From contig OZ036003.1 in NCBI GenBank assembly GCA_964035015.1, positions 7,077,754 to 7,141,753 on the forward strand: 64,000 bases of DNA, in the 5' to 3' direction. The stretch comes from Corallium rubrum (taxonomy: Eukaryota > Cnidaria > Anthozoa > Scleralcyonacea > Coralliidae). Below are positions 45,936 to 57,935 of the stretch, one piece after another (position 1 is the stretch's first letter; every line of letters begins with the position of its first letter). The translations under genes were made by a program, and so were the position numbers. Below the pieces are notes generated by a model, which saw nothing but the letters and a program-made list of their open reading frames with translations, was not told the origin of the DNA and made no database searches.

Positions 45936-48712
45936 AGTGTAAACAGACGATTTTTTTGTTACAAAACGCTCAACATAAACGGGCCTTAGTAAGGATTTTG
46001 GTTGCTAATTTCCTTCTTCGTTTTACTTCGATTGGCTCTTTGGGTCTTTTTATAAACCTGCTTTGTTCGTTTGCCAAGCTCTTTGTCTCTGCAAAGATCC
46101 TAATCTCAGCCAGATACAATAAGCATTGTTATATAGCCATGGTTTTACACCTGGTACACTCACACGAAATGGCGTGGTTCAGCTTCGAAAACATTTGAAT
46201 TTCCCACCTGCATCGCCGCTGCACGCAACTGTACCGTAAATATGCACACGCATATGCATGTTAAATCTTAACACTAATGTATTTAAAACACGTCGGTTCA
46301 CATATGTGGCTCTGAATAATTCGTTATTCGTTTTGACTGCACAGAGAGATAGACGCTCTATCTTGAAGTCAGTAATTGTCGCTTCAATGTGCATGTCGCG
46401 GTCGCCGTCATCAGAAAACCGTTGGAGCATGCTTAACACAGTCCTATACGTGAACCAGAAACAGTGCCTTTATTGTGTGGCTCTGTGTATACGCCAAACA
46501 ATTTTACTCATCAAATGGAGAACCCTCAGACATCCTATGCATACATGAGCAATGGTTAACAAGCAATCCTGATTGAACCGGCCGGCAAAAAAAACCCAGC
46601 CGTTTTATTGTTAAATTTACTCTGAATAATGTTAGACTATATTTGACTCATCAAAGGGAGAACCTTCAGATATCCTATGCAGCAATGGGTTAACAAGTGA
46701 TTAACCCAATCATGCTATCATCGATCCCTATAGCAATGGCCGTCTTTGCCTTGAAAGGCCTTGTTTCAGTCTTTCATCTGACTGTATTTTGGCCTCAACA
46801 GCCTTCTCAGTTTAGGTTATATAGTTTTAAAATACGAATTCAGCAAGCAGTTCAAGGACTGGTGTATTACGGACGTGATACTCTGTGTGGGTGGAAATGC
46901 CGTTAAACACTTAACGATTAAGGTTGTATATATTAGCCCAGTTCATATATAAGCGACTTGCCACGTCGAATGATTCATCATATATACACCTTGATATATC
47001 GGACCTGGTGACAACACCTCACGTTAGTGTTTGTTGCCAGAAATGCTTCTCTTTCAGAGCGAAATTAGGATAGCCGAAAAGCCTGGTTTGAAACGCCAAC
47101 AACGTAATTCACGAGTCTTAGTATAGATTCAGGAGTGCTAAATTGCCACGAAACAGGCTCAAAAACATTACATTGACTGTATCGCAATGTCTATCCATCG
47201 AAGGAGCTGGCGAAGCTATAAAAGCTACTTCCTTGATTATGAATGAAGCTCAGTCAAATTTAAATAACTGAAATATCTAAAGTACTAGTGATATACTACA
47301 GTCCTTTTATAACATAACAAACATATGGCATAAGCTGAGAAGTTTGGCTAACAGAATTGGCTGACTAGAAAACGACCTTGTGTAGCTATCTGTACGAGCT
47401 AGTGTATTAAAAAAAATGCTGCTACGAAGCCAACTTACATTGTAGTGGTCTTCACTTTTTACTAAACTCTGATATATCGTGTTTGCACGGCTTGGTACCG
47501 CCATGTACTCACTGACACAACCAACCAATATCCAGTTTGAACTTTCTGACGTGTAGTATCACATGTGTGCGTGCTTTCTGAGACACTCTTTAGATTAGAC
47601 TTGCTGTTGCCTGCAACTTCAACATGTCCAAGCTAAGCACGCATGTTTAATGGCGTCCTTCCGTTTGGCTTCATGACAAGAAAAAAAGTCATGTTTTATG
47701 AAAAACATGCCGGGATACGTTGGACAATTCTTGGCCTGCGCATGCATGTGGCAATCATGCGGTGTCGAAAATAGCGGTATTGTACTTCAAAACAAAGACT
47801 AGATCAGCCAATTACTAACGGTTTTTTCCTTCTGATCACGAATTATTTGCCTTTTCACTAAAAACGAGCTTTATTTTAACGAAAAGTGCTGAAAGGACGT
47901 GAAACGGGTGTTACATCTTGTTGTGTTCTTTCTGAGTTCAAATGGGTCTCTTTTTATTGGTTTAGAATTTTAAGCCTTCTTGCTGCGCCCGTCAGGTCAA
48001 TTTAGGCCAGACAATCGTATTCAACTTTATTCTAAGTATGTCTTTATACTTTCAACCGAAAAAGGACCTAAATTGTTGTACTCTACGATCGCGGGTAATT
48101 TGTTTCGGTAATAACAAAGCATTACCGAACCCCATTAATGTTCAAACAAATGATGTTTAAATATCATTAAATTAATTCGGTGCACGAAACCCTGGTCCAA
48201 GGGCTCTTAACCTTCAAACGAGAACAAAATCACGTATTATGTTTCATTTTTGCCAGACAAAAATATTTGTATGATGATATCTTATATGAAAACCGAAAAT
48301 TCCTATCATTAATTCGTAACTGATTTTCAAATGTCGTCCGACCTGCAAGTTCGAATTGCCCTATCTATCTGATACATCACCGTTTTAATTCAATATTTAA
48401 TGAGAATCGTGGGACATCATTTAAGCAGTAACAGATTTCTTTAGTTTGGCACAGCACAGCATAGCGTATAACATACTTATTGTGGACAGCAAACTCAGGC
48501 GGAGAATATTGGGTGCCACTCCGCATAAACGAAGTGTATTGATTCGTGTTGCGCAGTGTTTGCATTCAATTGTTACTTGAAAAACAAAAGCTGAAATTCC
48601 AAATCAAATATCAAATTCTACTAAACGTGAGTAATTGAGTGCCTGTAATACGCACATGAGGGTTTCGAAATGGTGGATGGGTTTATTTGGGCATTCGAGG
48701 CGTATTAGGGGC

Positions 48713-48893
48713 CTAGTTTACACGAGCAATTTTTCCTTGACAAGTTTTTCCTTCACAAGTCTCCTTGTTGAAAAGCTGGCATGTTCAAAAGGGAGACTTG
48801 TCGAGGAAAAACTTGCCATGTTTCCTCATACACATGGGCAAATAAAACTTGTCAAGTTGAAAATTGCCAAAGAAAAATTGCCCGTGTAAACCT
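48713..48893. mobile_element. MITE, GTTTACACGGGCAATTTTTC type
   Basis: Left GGCCTAGTTTACACGAGCAA, right TTGCCCGTGTAAACC; words CTTGACAAGTTTTTCC and complements fill the interior. Confidence 0.8.
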
Positions 48894-48904
48894 ACAGTAA
48901 TTAT

Positions 48905-49140
48905 ATAAGGCTTAATTACATGAGCCAGGCTAGCCAGGCTAACCGGGTTGACTCGTGTCACGAAATTCTTTCCTCGGCCGCAAAAGGAGATTTTAATCGT
49001 CGTTAGGATTCGTTTACATCTAAACTAAACCAATTCTTCTTTGTAAATTTAGTTTATGCGATTTTCAAAACCACAGTGAGACCCTAATCAATCGCGTGCA
49101 CTGGGCTAGCCCAGCTAACCGGACTCAAAACAGCTTAATA
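48905..49140. repeat. Dispersed repeat, copy 1 (CGAAATTCTTTCCT block)
   Basis: CACGAAATTCTTTCCTCGGC and GATTCGTTTACATCTAAACT; a diverged copy is at 56860-56980. Outer GCTAGCCAGGCTAACC/GGGCTAGCCCAGC words. Confidence 0.7.
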
Positions 49141-50517
49141 GCTTGGATCTCTAGATGTGACGTGTGCCATGGCATACAACACACAATATGACCAACACAT
49201 GCATACACCCTTCGATCAATATAGACCAGCGATTGTTTTGACAAATTCCCCAAATCCCGCCTAGGTCACATATGTCGAAACCGCACACCCAAAGACCAAA
49301 GAGACTTCGCATTCAGCGCTGACAGATTCTCCTCGGTGGATCCTATTTCGCAATTTGCATTGAAATGATCTCGTTGGTTTGATAATAAGCTCCAATCGAG
49401 CGTACCTTCGATGACTAGTCAAGATTGCTGCGTTGGTTATAATTAGCTGTGGACCACTTTAGCTCGTTGGCAGCACACAGTGTTATGTAGATTTAACTAA
49501 GCACGAGGTATGCCCAAATGTAAGTAAAACTGCTGTAAGATGCCGCGAGGTGATTATTAAACCAGTCTGGGTATTTATATATTCTTATTATTTTTATCTT
49601 ATTGACTTCTATGTCAATTGTCAATCACCCCGTGGATTTTCGATTTCATTACAAATCCAGTTTGTGCGAAAAGTACATCGAGCTCGCAGTAATACTGCGA
49701 GTTTCGCCGAGTTGGTTTGGTCAGTTGTGAGGAAGGGAAGGGAAGGAGCAGTGTGGCGTCGTCCTTGAGTGTCCTTCCGAGTGAACTGCTCGATTGATAT
49801 TACTGTAATGTATTGTGCTTACTCGCTGCGAGAGGTCACATGCACGGGGCAAGAATGTCTATGCTTAATCGGTGTCTAGACTACATGCACACACACTGGA
49901 GGGGAACACTAGAATATTCTCTCGCCTCCAGAACATCGGTATGAATTATTGTATAGAACGACAAGGATTTTGAGAATGCCCGATGATATCTAGATAGAGG
50001 CCCTTGGACATAAACACCAAACAGGAATTGGCATAAAGAAAACCTATCCCTTATGACGCACGCTCTCCTCTCGTGGAATTTCTTTTTCGCCATTGCGGCG
50101 AGGCAAAGAGTCCTGTTTGGCCCAACTTCCGCTTCCTCGTGCCAAAATTTCGCATAGAAATGCCCCAGCTCGACGTAACATCTGATACTGGAGCAACGCG
50201 GAACGCAGCGAAAAAGCGCTTTTATCGGAGCCGACACTTCCACTTGATTAACTCGCTACCGATGTCGGACTCGCAAAATCCGCCGCTGCCAAATCCATGA
50301 GGCATTTTTCTCTTCTTTCTATACAGCTATACAAAGAAAACCGGTTTTTTGGCTGTGGGGGGAAATTCGGCACCGTTTGCCCAATTTGGGCACCTCGGCG
50401 AAGATTTTTGGTAAAACAGTCGAATAATTCAAAACTGTTCAATTGTTTGAATCTTAGGCACAGTATATCAATCCGTGTGATATCTGGGAAATATGTGTAG
50501 TAAAGAGCACGACTTAC

Positions 50518-50796
50518 CTTACATCTTGTGTTGTTACATTTTCCGAGTGTACCATGGTCGCTTCGTGCCGGAATTGTACCATGTCTGTAATCTCCGGGTC
50601 GCTCACAACTTCGCTCTCTTCCACCGGGCTTGGATTACGGCCGCTGTTCTGAATTTGTCCTTGCTCTGGACTGCCCTGACTGCCTCTGCTCTGCTTGGCT
50701 GTGATCTCGTCTCTTGATTGTTGGTCGGATAGCGTGAGAACTATGAAGCGATCTCTCTCGACCATTCTCTCGCTCTTGGAATCGTTGAGGTGTACA
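50518..50796 (-). CDS. Probable first coding exon of an unidentified gene
   Basis: Minus-strand acceptor TTTTTGTTCTTTATCTCCAG, then ATG at 50765 opening 82 codons plus two bases up to a strong donor AG|GTAAGT. The peptide starts MVERDRFIVLTLSDQQSRDE, has a polar Ser/Gln/Glu-rich middle (SPEQGQIQNSGRNPSPVEES) and ends MVQFRHEATMVHSENVTTQD. GC content is higher than the surroundings. I do not recognise the family and found no following exon to the left. It could be the cytoplasmic N-terminus of a membrane protein, but that is a guess. Confidence 0.45.
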
Positions 50797-50799
50797 CTG

Positions 50800-52865
50800 G
50801 AGATAAAGAACAAAAATGGGCGTCGTTTGAACTCAAGCCTCTCTATATATACCCTGCGGTGTGTATTAATATTAATTATCACAATTGACTCCCATTGTGA
50901 CTCGACTATTGCGTAGGCTGAAAGCAACCTTGCTTTTAGCGAATTTCACAATCGAACGCGTCGGCATAGTGCTTCAAGCAAGAATCAGTACATCGTGGTG
51001 AGATTTCGGGTTTTCCACCCTACGCAGCACTCATGACAGTCGTCAACAGCTCAGAGTAATTGAAAAGAAAACGAGTCTATTGTTCGATGACAAAAATGGC
51101 TGCTTAAAGTATTGCGAAACACGGGGGATTAAGCTATTAATAATCCCCAGTTTCCAATTACATTGATACTGTATGTGTGTAGTCATACCTCATTTGCTAA
51201 ATTCCTTCGAAAGGCGAGCGCGTGGTGGACATTTCTGAATTAAAGTTCAAGCAACGGGCTTCTGTTTTGCGAAATCGAATATCTGGGTTACAAAGGCCAA
51301 AGGAAATCTTTATCGATTTACCAAGAAACTAATCTGTGTCTAGATTCGATTACACAGTGTGAAATTTCATGATCTCGGCGGTAATTACTAAGCGGAATCC
51401 CAAGATTTGCCTTTATTTGGCATTCACTCGAACGGTATGACTCCGCTCACAGCTGTGTGAGATACACGAGAGCCATTGTTCGTCGGAGCGAGATTGGCTA
51501 AAAATGGTCCGTGATTACATTTCTCGCCGCGAGGGTGATGACAATTGTGTGGAAGTAATGTCGGGGACTTTCTAGTTTCAGACGCGCTCACGATGACGTG
51601 GGCAAGCGCATGCGACGCCGCATGACAATGAAACAACAAAGGGAAAAGTCGCCTCGTCATGGCGTACCCTCGTCATGGCGTACCAACGACAAATCCAGGA
51701 TTTTCGTAATCGAATTGACACGAGGTCGAAGGGACAGCCATTGAGTTTGAGAAATAATCTATCGATTTCCAAAGCGAAATAGATAAACACCAAGGCTTGA
51801 AACAACAAATAGTTTGTCGTCATGGTTCGTCGAAACAACGTCGGTGAGTCAAGGGTAACTCAGAATGACGCAGAAGAAATTATTATTATTTGGTGTTTAT
51901 ATATACTAATAAGGCATGTGATGTGTTATTATTTTAAAGTAAGAAACACTGAAAAATTCCGTTGGTGATTTAATGATTACGTACAGAAGAAGAAACTTGC
52001 ATAATTTGAAGCAGAATAATCTTAAGCACACCAAAAATTTGTTCTCGAATGGCCAATTACAAGGAATATTCTACTCGGCTACAATTTTCGTCGTGTAATG
52101 AGAAACTGTATTTTTAAAGAATTTCATTGCTAAAATGAACTGAGGTTTGAACTGACGAAGGACATATTGCCTTTGTTTATTTCATTCCGTCTATTTGAAA
52201 ATTTGATCACAAGTACATTATAATTGAAATAACTGTTATTTCATTCTTTATTTTAAAATTTTAAAATTTGAAGTGCGTATATTTTTAGAAGTTACTATCA
52301 CAACTGAGTAAGCACTTCTCGTATGTTTCAAAATTCAAAAAGAAAACAACAACCTGGGTCTACGTCAATTGTATTAAGTTCGTCCCTGTGACTGTCCAGG
52401 AGTTTCCTAGACAGATGTGAATAAAATCTCTGGCCGATTAGCCAGCATAAAATCCTAAAGTATTAAGACCATTATAAGAACTTGAAGCATGTATATCTAG
52501 GACACATAATTCAGTGAAGCATACTACTGTACATATTTCTCTCTATTTAAATTACTGTACATTTACTCCAACTGACGAAGAGCCTGAGCCTTGGCTCGAA
52601 AGGTCAGTATTTCATTTTATCAAATTTGAGAGTTTTAACCCTTAATATAGTGCCGTCGGTGGGTTTTCTATATGACGAGTTAAATCGTCTGGCGTTATCC
52701 AGACTTGAGACTTAAAAATCAGATGCCGCCCACAAAGAGTGAAGAGTCGCATTTGTGGAGAATGAGCATTCATAATTATTTGATTTAATTGTAGCACACA
52801 TTATTTGAAACGTTACATACTATATATTGAGGTCGAAGTCTGGTTAAAAAGATTATTGCTTAGCA
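50800..52865. other. Unassigned spacer
   Basis: The part at 51400-51850 is GC-richer with two overlapping minus ORFs but no motif. At 52572-52610 a hammerhead-like CTGACGA...GAAA hairpin occurs. No gene recognised. Confidence 0.35.
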
Positions 52866-52870
52866 AACTA

Positions 52871-53038
52871 TAGATCGTTTTCATCTGACGTCACGGCGGC
52901 CATATTGGTGTACCAAAACAATGAAATGGCGGCCATATTGGTGTACGATTTGGGAATTAGCTCTTTCTTATTCAAATATTTCGTATTGTTTCACCACCCA
53001 AATGGGGCCACCGATCACGTGAGTGAAAACGACCTATT
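52871..53038. mobile_element. MITE with GTTTTCA tips and YY1-like words
   Basis: TA|GATCGTTTTCATCTGACG at the left and GTGAGTGAAAACGACC|TA at the right. GGCGGCCATATTGGTGTAC occurs twice inside. Confidence 0.75.
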
Positions 53039-53047
53039 CTTAGAAAA

Positions 53048-53348
53048 GGCATTGTTGAATTCAACAAGAAACCAATAATCAAACAACATTAAATTTCATT
53101 GACTGACATTTCGTTACTGTCCAGTAACATCTTCAGAGTGAAGGGAATAATTTACAACCAATACATAACTAGACATAACATTTGTCACCATCTAGTTATG
53201 TATCAGTTAAGTTATTTATATGCCGTTCTACACCTGTGTGCTGCTCTGGCTAATCTAGTACCGCTGTAAATTTATATTCCCTTCACTCTGAAGACGTTAG
53301 TGTTAATATGTTTGGTTATTGGTTTCATGTTGAATTCAACAATGTCTC
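53048..53348. mobile_element. Foldback with hammerhead-like arms
   Basis: GTTGAATTCAACAAGAAACC at the left, mirrored at the right; inside each arm CTTCACTCTGAAGAYGTTA. Confidence 0.85.
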
Positions 53349-53503
53349 TTTTAAGAAAACTGCTGGACAATAATCGTTTTAACCAGTATACATACTAATT
53401 TTAACCACGCATATGTTTTTCCTCGAGTTAGTCTAGACGGGTCGATACGTCCGGCAGTATTAGGTCATCCCCTCGGCAGATCCCCACCTTTAATAGTAGG
53501 GAC

Positions 53504-53865
53504 CTTAAGATGCTAGGACGACGATGGCGGTTAAAAAGCAATTCAAATTTTAGCATTAAAAAGAAGTCACGGTGAACTGACTACCGATTTCAATACTTGA
53601 AGCTTGTTTTATAATTTTCAAAGTGTTAAAACGGTTGCAGTGTCTGTGTTAAGGCAATCTCAGACAACAGTTCTCATCACCCCACGAGTCAACGTCGTCC
53701 TGAAGACGTGAAAATGTCTGAGTGGCGTTGTATACAGAGCGAAGACGGTGTTCAGATTACTCTTGGGACTAGAAATTATTCATTATCTTTGTTTTGCAAG
53801 AAGAACGCTTTTGTTTGAAGGACGTCGTCCTCGAAGTTGCCGTCGTAGATCTTAATTCGTAAATT
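53504..53865. mobile_element. MITE, AGCTAGGACGACGACGGC family, copy 2
   Basis: GGGACCTTAAGATGCTAGGA at the left, GCCGTCGTAGATCTTAA at the right, AACGTCGTCCTGAAGACGTG inside. Confidence 0.75.
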
Positions 53866-54401
53866 TCCTTGCGGTTTTGCCCATTTTGAAAAACTCCTAA
53901 TTTTTAAAAATATTTTGCTGGGACGACATGAATCGTTTAATGAAATGAAGTTTAGTGGCTCAGCCGTCTCAACTCGATATCATTTTTGCCACAATTTCTT
54001 GCAAAGGGCCGATAGGCCAGACTGACTCGTCTCATTGGGATCGGTACTGTGGATTTAATACTAGCATATAAATTAAGGCCCAGTTTCGGCTCATCTTGTA
54101 TCGAGTGAAATCCAACTATAGCTATAAACGATGTGACTAAAACGCATCAGATGATGGTTTGGTTTATGTGGTTGATTAGCTTATATGAAGTACATCAAGC
54201 CACTTAAATCAAAATACCGTAATTATTCGAATAAACGCCTCCCTCGAATAAACGCCGCCCTCGAATAAACGCCGCAGGGACAAGCAAAAATATTATTAAA
54301 CGCCGCCCTCGAATAAACGCCGCACCTGAAGCGCCAAAAATTTAATAAACGCCGCGGCGTTTATTCGGTACTTATCTTTAAAAAATAAGACAACATTAAA
54401 T

Positions 54402-54890
54402 CTAAAGCAGTCTTGGATATTTATTCTTCTCGATTACAATGTTATTTAGTTCGAAGTGGCTATACTTCATAGCTTTGCTACTTAGTTCTCTCTCTAAAAC
54501 TTCTGCTATGCGCAGTTCCGTGGTGACAGCCGAGAATTTTGCCGGTACAACTAGTCCGATTTCTCTCTTTCTTTTTCCAGTGGCTTTCGCGAATAGTTTG
54601 TTCTCAGTGTTTGCGTCTAGGAAGTTCTTTAATAAGCGAGACAGCTCAATTGGGACGTGGCCAGCAAGCGTCTTCTTCGAATTCGGCTGCTTCGTGCCAG
54701 TGGGAGGTTTATAAACACCAATTGCGTTTTCATCGTGTTCCTTTGCCTCTGCGCGAGTATCTTTCTCACATTCAAGTATTTCATGAGTTTTGGGAGTCCA
54801 CACAGACTTATAAACATGGCGACCTCGGATAATCGTGTCAAAGTCTACCTTGAAATACATTTTGAACTCTACTGGCATTGCCCTTGCCAT
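54402..54890 (-). CDS. HIRAN-like accessory protein of the pogo element
   Basis: 162 codons, Met at 54890, stop at 54402; AATAAA overlaps the end. The motif IRGRHVYKSVWTPKTHEILE with CEK, then HDENAIGVYKP and LAGHVPIELSRLLKNFL has the layout of HIRAN domains (RGxxxY...GE.L...P.NxxDxxAIxV...vGHvPxxxS...), small OB-like folds that bind DNA ends in HLTF-type proteins. A C-terminal part of 60 residues is unknown. The gene sits inside the transposon ends and points away from the transposase, so the two may share a promoter at 54891-55094. A role in target choice or DNA end handling is inference. Confidence 0.7.
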   Translation of the reverse strand: MARAMPVEFKMYFKVDFDTIIRGRHVYKSVWTPKTHEILECEKDTRAEAKEHDENAIGVYKPPTGTKQPNSKKTLAGHVPIELSRLLKNFLDANTENKLFAKATGKRKREIGLVVPAKFSAVTTELRIAEVLERELSSKAMKYSHFELNNIVIEKNKYPRLL

Positions 54891-55094
54891 TGTTGCGACT
54901 TGCGAGTTAACGGCTTTGTTTGAAATTTGAGAAGGTTTGCATCAAGTTTGTGACATTAAGTTATTACTCGCACTTACTCAAATTACAAACATCGCTCGTG
55001 GTCCAATCAGCAAGTGCGGTTTGTATTCATGCTAATTGCAACTAGATCTATATTTTAGCACATGCAATGGCACAAAACCTACAACAAATGAGGA

Positions 55095-56534
55095 ATGGCA
55101 GATTCAAATAGGGACCAAATTTCGCACAAAGGACAAAAAAGACATAAATACAGCCTTGCAGTAAAAAAACAAGCAATCGCATATGCTGAAATACACGGAA
55201 ATCGACCTGCTTCTCGCCAATTTCAAGTCGATGAAAGAAGAATACGAGAATGGAGAGCAAAGAAGAGTGATATCGAAGGTGTTCTTGCGGTAAGAGGTAA
55301 CAAAGTCAAACAAAGAAGTAGATTGTGTGGAGCTGGCCGAAAACCGCTAAGCACGAAGTTAGAGGAAGTTTTAATGGAGTGGATTGAAAGCAGACGATCT
55401 CGCGGTCTTCGAGTTTCCAGTAAACTTATAATGAAGAAAGCACAAGTAACATTCAACGATATAAACCAAAATGACGTGACTGACGACGACTTTAAAGCTT
55501 CAAGAGGCTGGTTGGCAAAATTTATGAAGAGAAATGGTTTATCTTTGAGAAGAAAAACCTCTATTGCTCAACAGGATCCAGAACGAATGATAGCTAAACT
55601 CGTGTCATATGTAATTCAAGTAAGACGCCTACAGAAAAAGCACGAATACAGCCCCTCTGATATCATTGCAATGGATGAAACTCCAGTTTGGTGCGATATG
55701 GTATCCGAAACCACTATTGACGCAACCGGGACAAAGACTATTACACTGAAAACGACGGGTCATGAAAAGGCTAGAGTGTCAGTTTGTTTAGCTGCCAAGG
55801 CCGATGGGACAAAACTTAAGCCTATGGTAGTCTTTAAAGGAGCAAAACGAGAATCCGCAGCGCTAAACGAAGAGTTCAAACGTAGAGCGGTCGTAGCCAC
55901 TTCGGTAAATGGATGGATGGACACTGAATTAACTCGTACCTGGACCAACTCTGTTCTAGGAGCGTTTTCTTTCAACCGAAGGCTGTTAGCTTGGGACTCC
56001 TACGAGTGTCACCTTGTGGACAGTATAACCGACTCTCTGAAATCCAAGAAAATCGATCGCGTGATTGTCCCGGGAGGTTGTACCAAATATATACAGGCGC
56101 CCGACGTAAGTTGGAACAAACCATTCAAATCATTGTGCACAGAAAGGTATGATGAATGGCTGGCGACAGTAGGCATTCACGAAGAAACAGCAGCTGGGAA
56201 TTTGAAAGCGCCACCAAGAAAAACCATTTTGCAGTGGATTCTGGATTCCTGGGATGAATTGCCTACAGATGTCATCAAGAAATCGTTCAAAAGTTGTGCA
56301 TTGAACCTTCCAGTTGACGGCTCAGAAGATGATGCGATTCACTGTTTCAAGGAGGGACAGCCGTGCAACACTGGACAAGCCGTCCTGAAATCACAACTGG
56401 ATATTCTCGACGAGCCAGAAACGAATCCTTTCGACACTGAAGAATACACGTCTTCCGATGTTGAAGAGGCATGCCCTACTATTCAGCTGTTAGACTCGGA
56501 CCACGAAGGAGACAGTGACATTGAAATAGAATGA
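55095..56534 (+). CDS. Pogo/Tigger-type transposase, full length
   Basis: 479 residues with no stop or frameshift. Order: N-terminal psq/Brinker-like helix-turn-helix (about 15-57, YSLAVKKQAIAYAEIHGNRP), CENP-B-type DNA-binding domain (about 80-155, ending GWLAKFMKRNGLSLRRKT), then the DDE_1 catalytic core. The acidic triad is D194 (IAMDETPVW), D301 (LAWDSYECH) and D337 (QAPDVSWNKPFK), a DD35D spacing. The last 60 residues are acidic, as in other Tigger proteins. It cuts and pastes at TA. Start: first Met after the divergent promoter region. With its ends and both flanking TAs intact, the copy may still be active or recently so. Confidence 0.97.
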   Translation: MADSNRDQISHKGQKRHKYSLAVKKQAIAYAEIHGNRPASRQFQVDERRIREWRAKKSDIEGVLAVRGNKVKQRSRLCGAGRKPLSTKLEEVLMEWIESRRSRGLRVSSKLIMKKAQVTFNDINQNDVTDDDFKASRGWLAKFMKRNGLSLRRKTSIAQQDPERMIAKLVSYVIQVRRLQKKHEYSPSDIIAMDETPVWCDMVSETTIDATGTKTITLKTTGHEKARVSVCLAAKADGTKLKPMVVFKGAKRESAALNEEFKRRAVVATSVNGWMDTELTRTWTNSVLGAFSFNRRLLAWDSYECHLVDSITDSLKSKKIDRVIVPGGCTKYIQAPDVSWNKPFKSLCTERYDEWLATVGIHEETAAGNLKAPPRKTILQWILDSWDELPTDVIKKSFKSCALNLPVDGSEDDAIHCFKEGQPCNTGQAVLKSQLDILDEPETNPFDTEEYTSSDVEEACPTIQLLDSDHEGDSDIEIE

Positions 56535-56859
56535 AACTTAGTCATTATATAAGACAGTGAACAGTTCAATTTTCATATATATTTATATATATTTAAAAGA
56601 CATATGAATTTTATTCTTAGTTTTTTAATAAATTCACAGTTGTTGTTACAAAATTTGCAATAAACGCCGCCCTCGAATAAACGCCGCACCTGAAGCGCCA
56701 AAAATTTAATAAACGCCGCGGCGTTTATTCGAATAATTACGGTATGGTTGACTGGTCAATTTATTTAATTTGACTCGACTAAAAAACCATATCCATGATG
56801 CCCTCATGTATTTCAAGCGAGTTTGATTTAGATTTGACATTGAGCCTGGGCTGTTCCTG

Positions 56860-56980
56860 CCTAGTTCGTGTCGCGAAATTCTTTCCTTGTCCGCAAGAGA
56901 AGATTTGAATCATCTTTCTGATTCGTTTACATCGAAACTATATACCACCAATTCTTCTTTGCAATTTGGGCGTAGTTTAG
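56860..56980. repeat. Dispersed repeat, copy 2 (CGAAATTCTTTCCT block)
   Basis: CGCGAAATTCTTTCCTTGTC and GATTCGTTTACATCGAAACT, diverged relative of 48905-49140. Confidence 0.7.
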
Positions 56981-57424
56981 ACGTCGCTCTTATGCCGAGT
57001 CAAGTCTAATTATTTATGCAAATAGCTCCTAAATATGAAATTGTAATTATATTACACATAACTGACGTACATGCAGAGGGGAAGGGCTCAACTAAGTGAT
57101 TCCAACTCTTCCTATAAATCCAAAGACGGATCTATGGTAGTTGAATTATTAAAACGCGGGTGGATGAGGGCGAAACCTGAGTTTCCTTTATACGGATCCC
57201 AGGGATCGAATGGCATTTCCTGTTTTTAAACATTTGAGCACTTTGTATGTAGAACAATGCTTACGTTTCAGAGGTGATTTTTCAACATAACTTCACGAAT
57301 ATGGAACACCTTAGTTTCATGATGAAGTTACCAATTTTTAATACACTGGATGGGAGAAAAATTTAAATCTGTTATCACCTAGCCGACCGTATCGTATCTT
57401 CGTTTTCGAATCATGCAGATTTTA

Positions 57425-57935
57425 GTATTTTACTCTGATTTTACTCTGTCTAACGCCAGACTATTTTACTCTGTCTAACACCAGACTATTTTACTCTGTC
57501 TAACACCAGACTATTTTACTCTGTCTAACACCATACTATTTTACTTTGTCTAACGCCAGACTATTTTACTCTGTCTATAGCACCAGGCTATTTTACTGTC
57601 TAACGCCAGACTATTTTACTGTCTAACACCAGACTATTTTACTCTGTCTAACACCAGACTATTTTACTCTGTCCAACACCAGACTACTTTACTCTGTCTA
57701 AGACCAGACTATTTTACTCTGTCTAACATCAGACTATTTTACTCTGTCTATAACACCAGACTATTTTACTCTGTCTAATACCAGACTATTTTACTCTGTC
57801 TAACACCAGACTATTTTACTCTGTCTAACACCAGGCAATTCACTCTGTCTAACACCAGACGATTCATGTTTACTCTGCCTAACAACAGACAATTCACTCT
57901 GTCTAATGTCAGACGATTTTACTCTGTTAAGCACT
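57425..57935. repeat. 25-bp satellite
   Basis: About 20 units of ACTCTGTCTAACACCAG joined by ACTATTTT, with CGCCAG and TATAACACC variants. Single copies of the unit occur elsewhere (complement at 23408; related at 36555 and 52685). Confidence 0.95.

Larger units (their letters stand above)
45940..50515. other. Unassigned region with scattered repeats
   Basis: GACTCATCAAAGGGAGAACC-type copies at about 46500 and 46645, a MITE at 48713, a repeat at 48905. No coding exon recognised; the ORFs at 46258-46548 and 49881-50243 lack motifs. Confidence 0.4.
54217..56742 (+). mobile_element. Pogo-family transposon, 2.5 kb, apparently intact, two genes
   Basis: TA duplication at 54215-54216 and 56743-56744. 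Terminal repeat CCGTAATTATTCGAATAAAC on both ends. AATAAACGCCGC is repeated at least five times at each end, probably as transposase binding sites. It carries a complete transposase (plus strand) and a divergent HIRAN-like ORF (minus strand) with about 200 bases between their starts. Confidence 0.95.

Noticed and set aside
43907-45937. ORFs of 591 (minus) and 674 (plus) codons
   Set aside because: Pure translation of the GACTAT/GAAGAC satellite; no start context, splice signal or non-repeat part.
49881-50442. Overlapping ORFs on both strands at 49.9-50.4 kb
   Set aside because: Mutual shadows in GC-richer sequence with no motif and no splice sites joining the exon at 50.5 kb.
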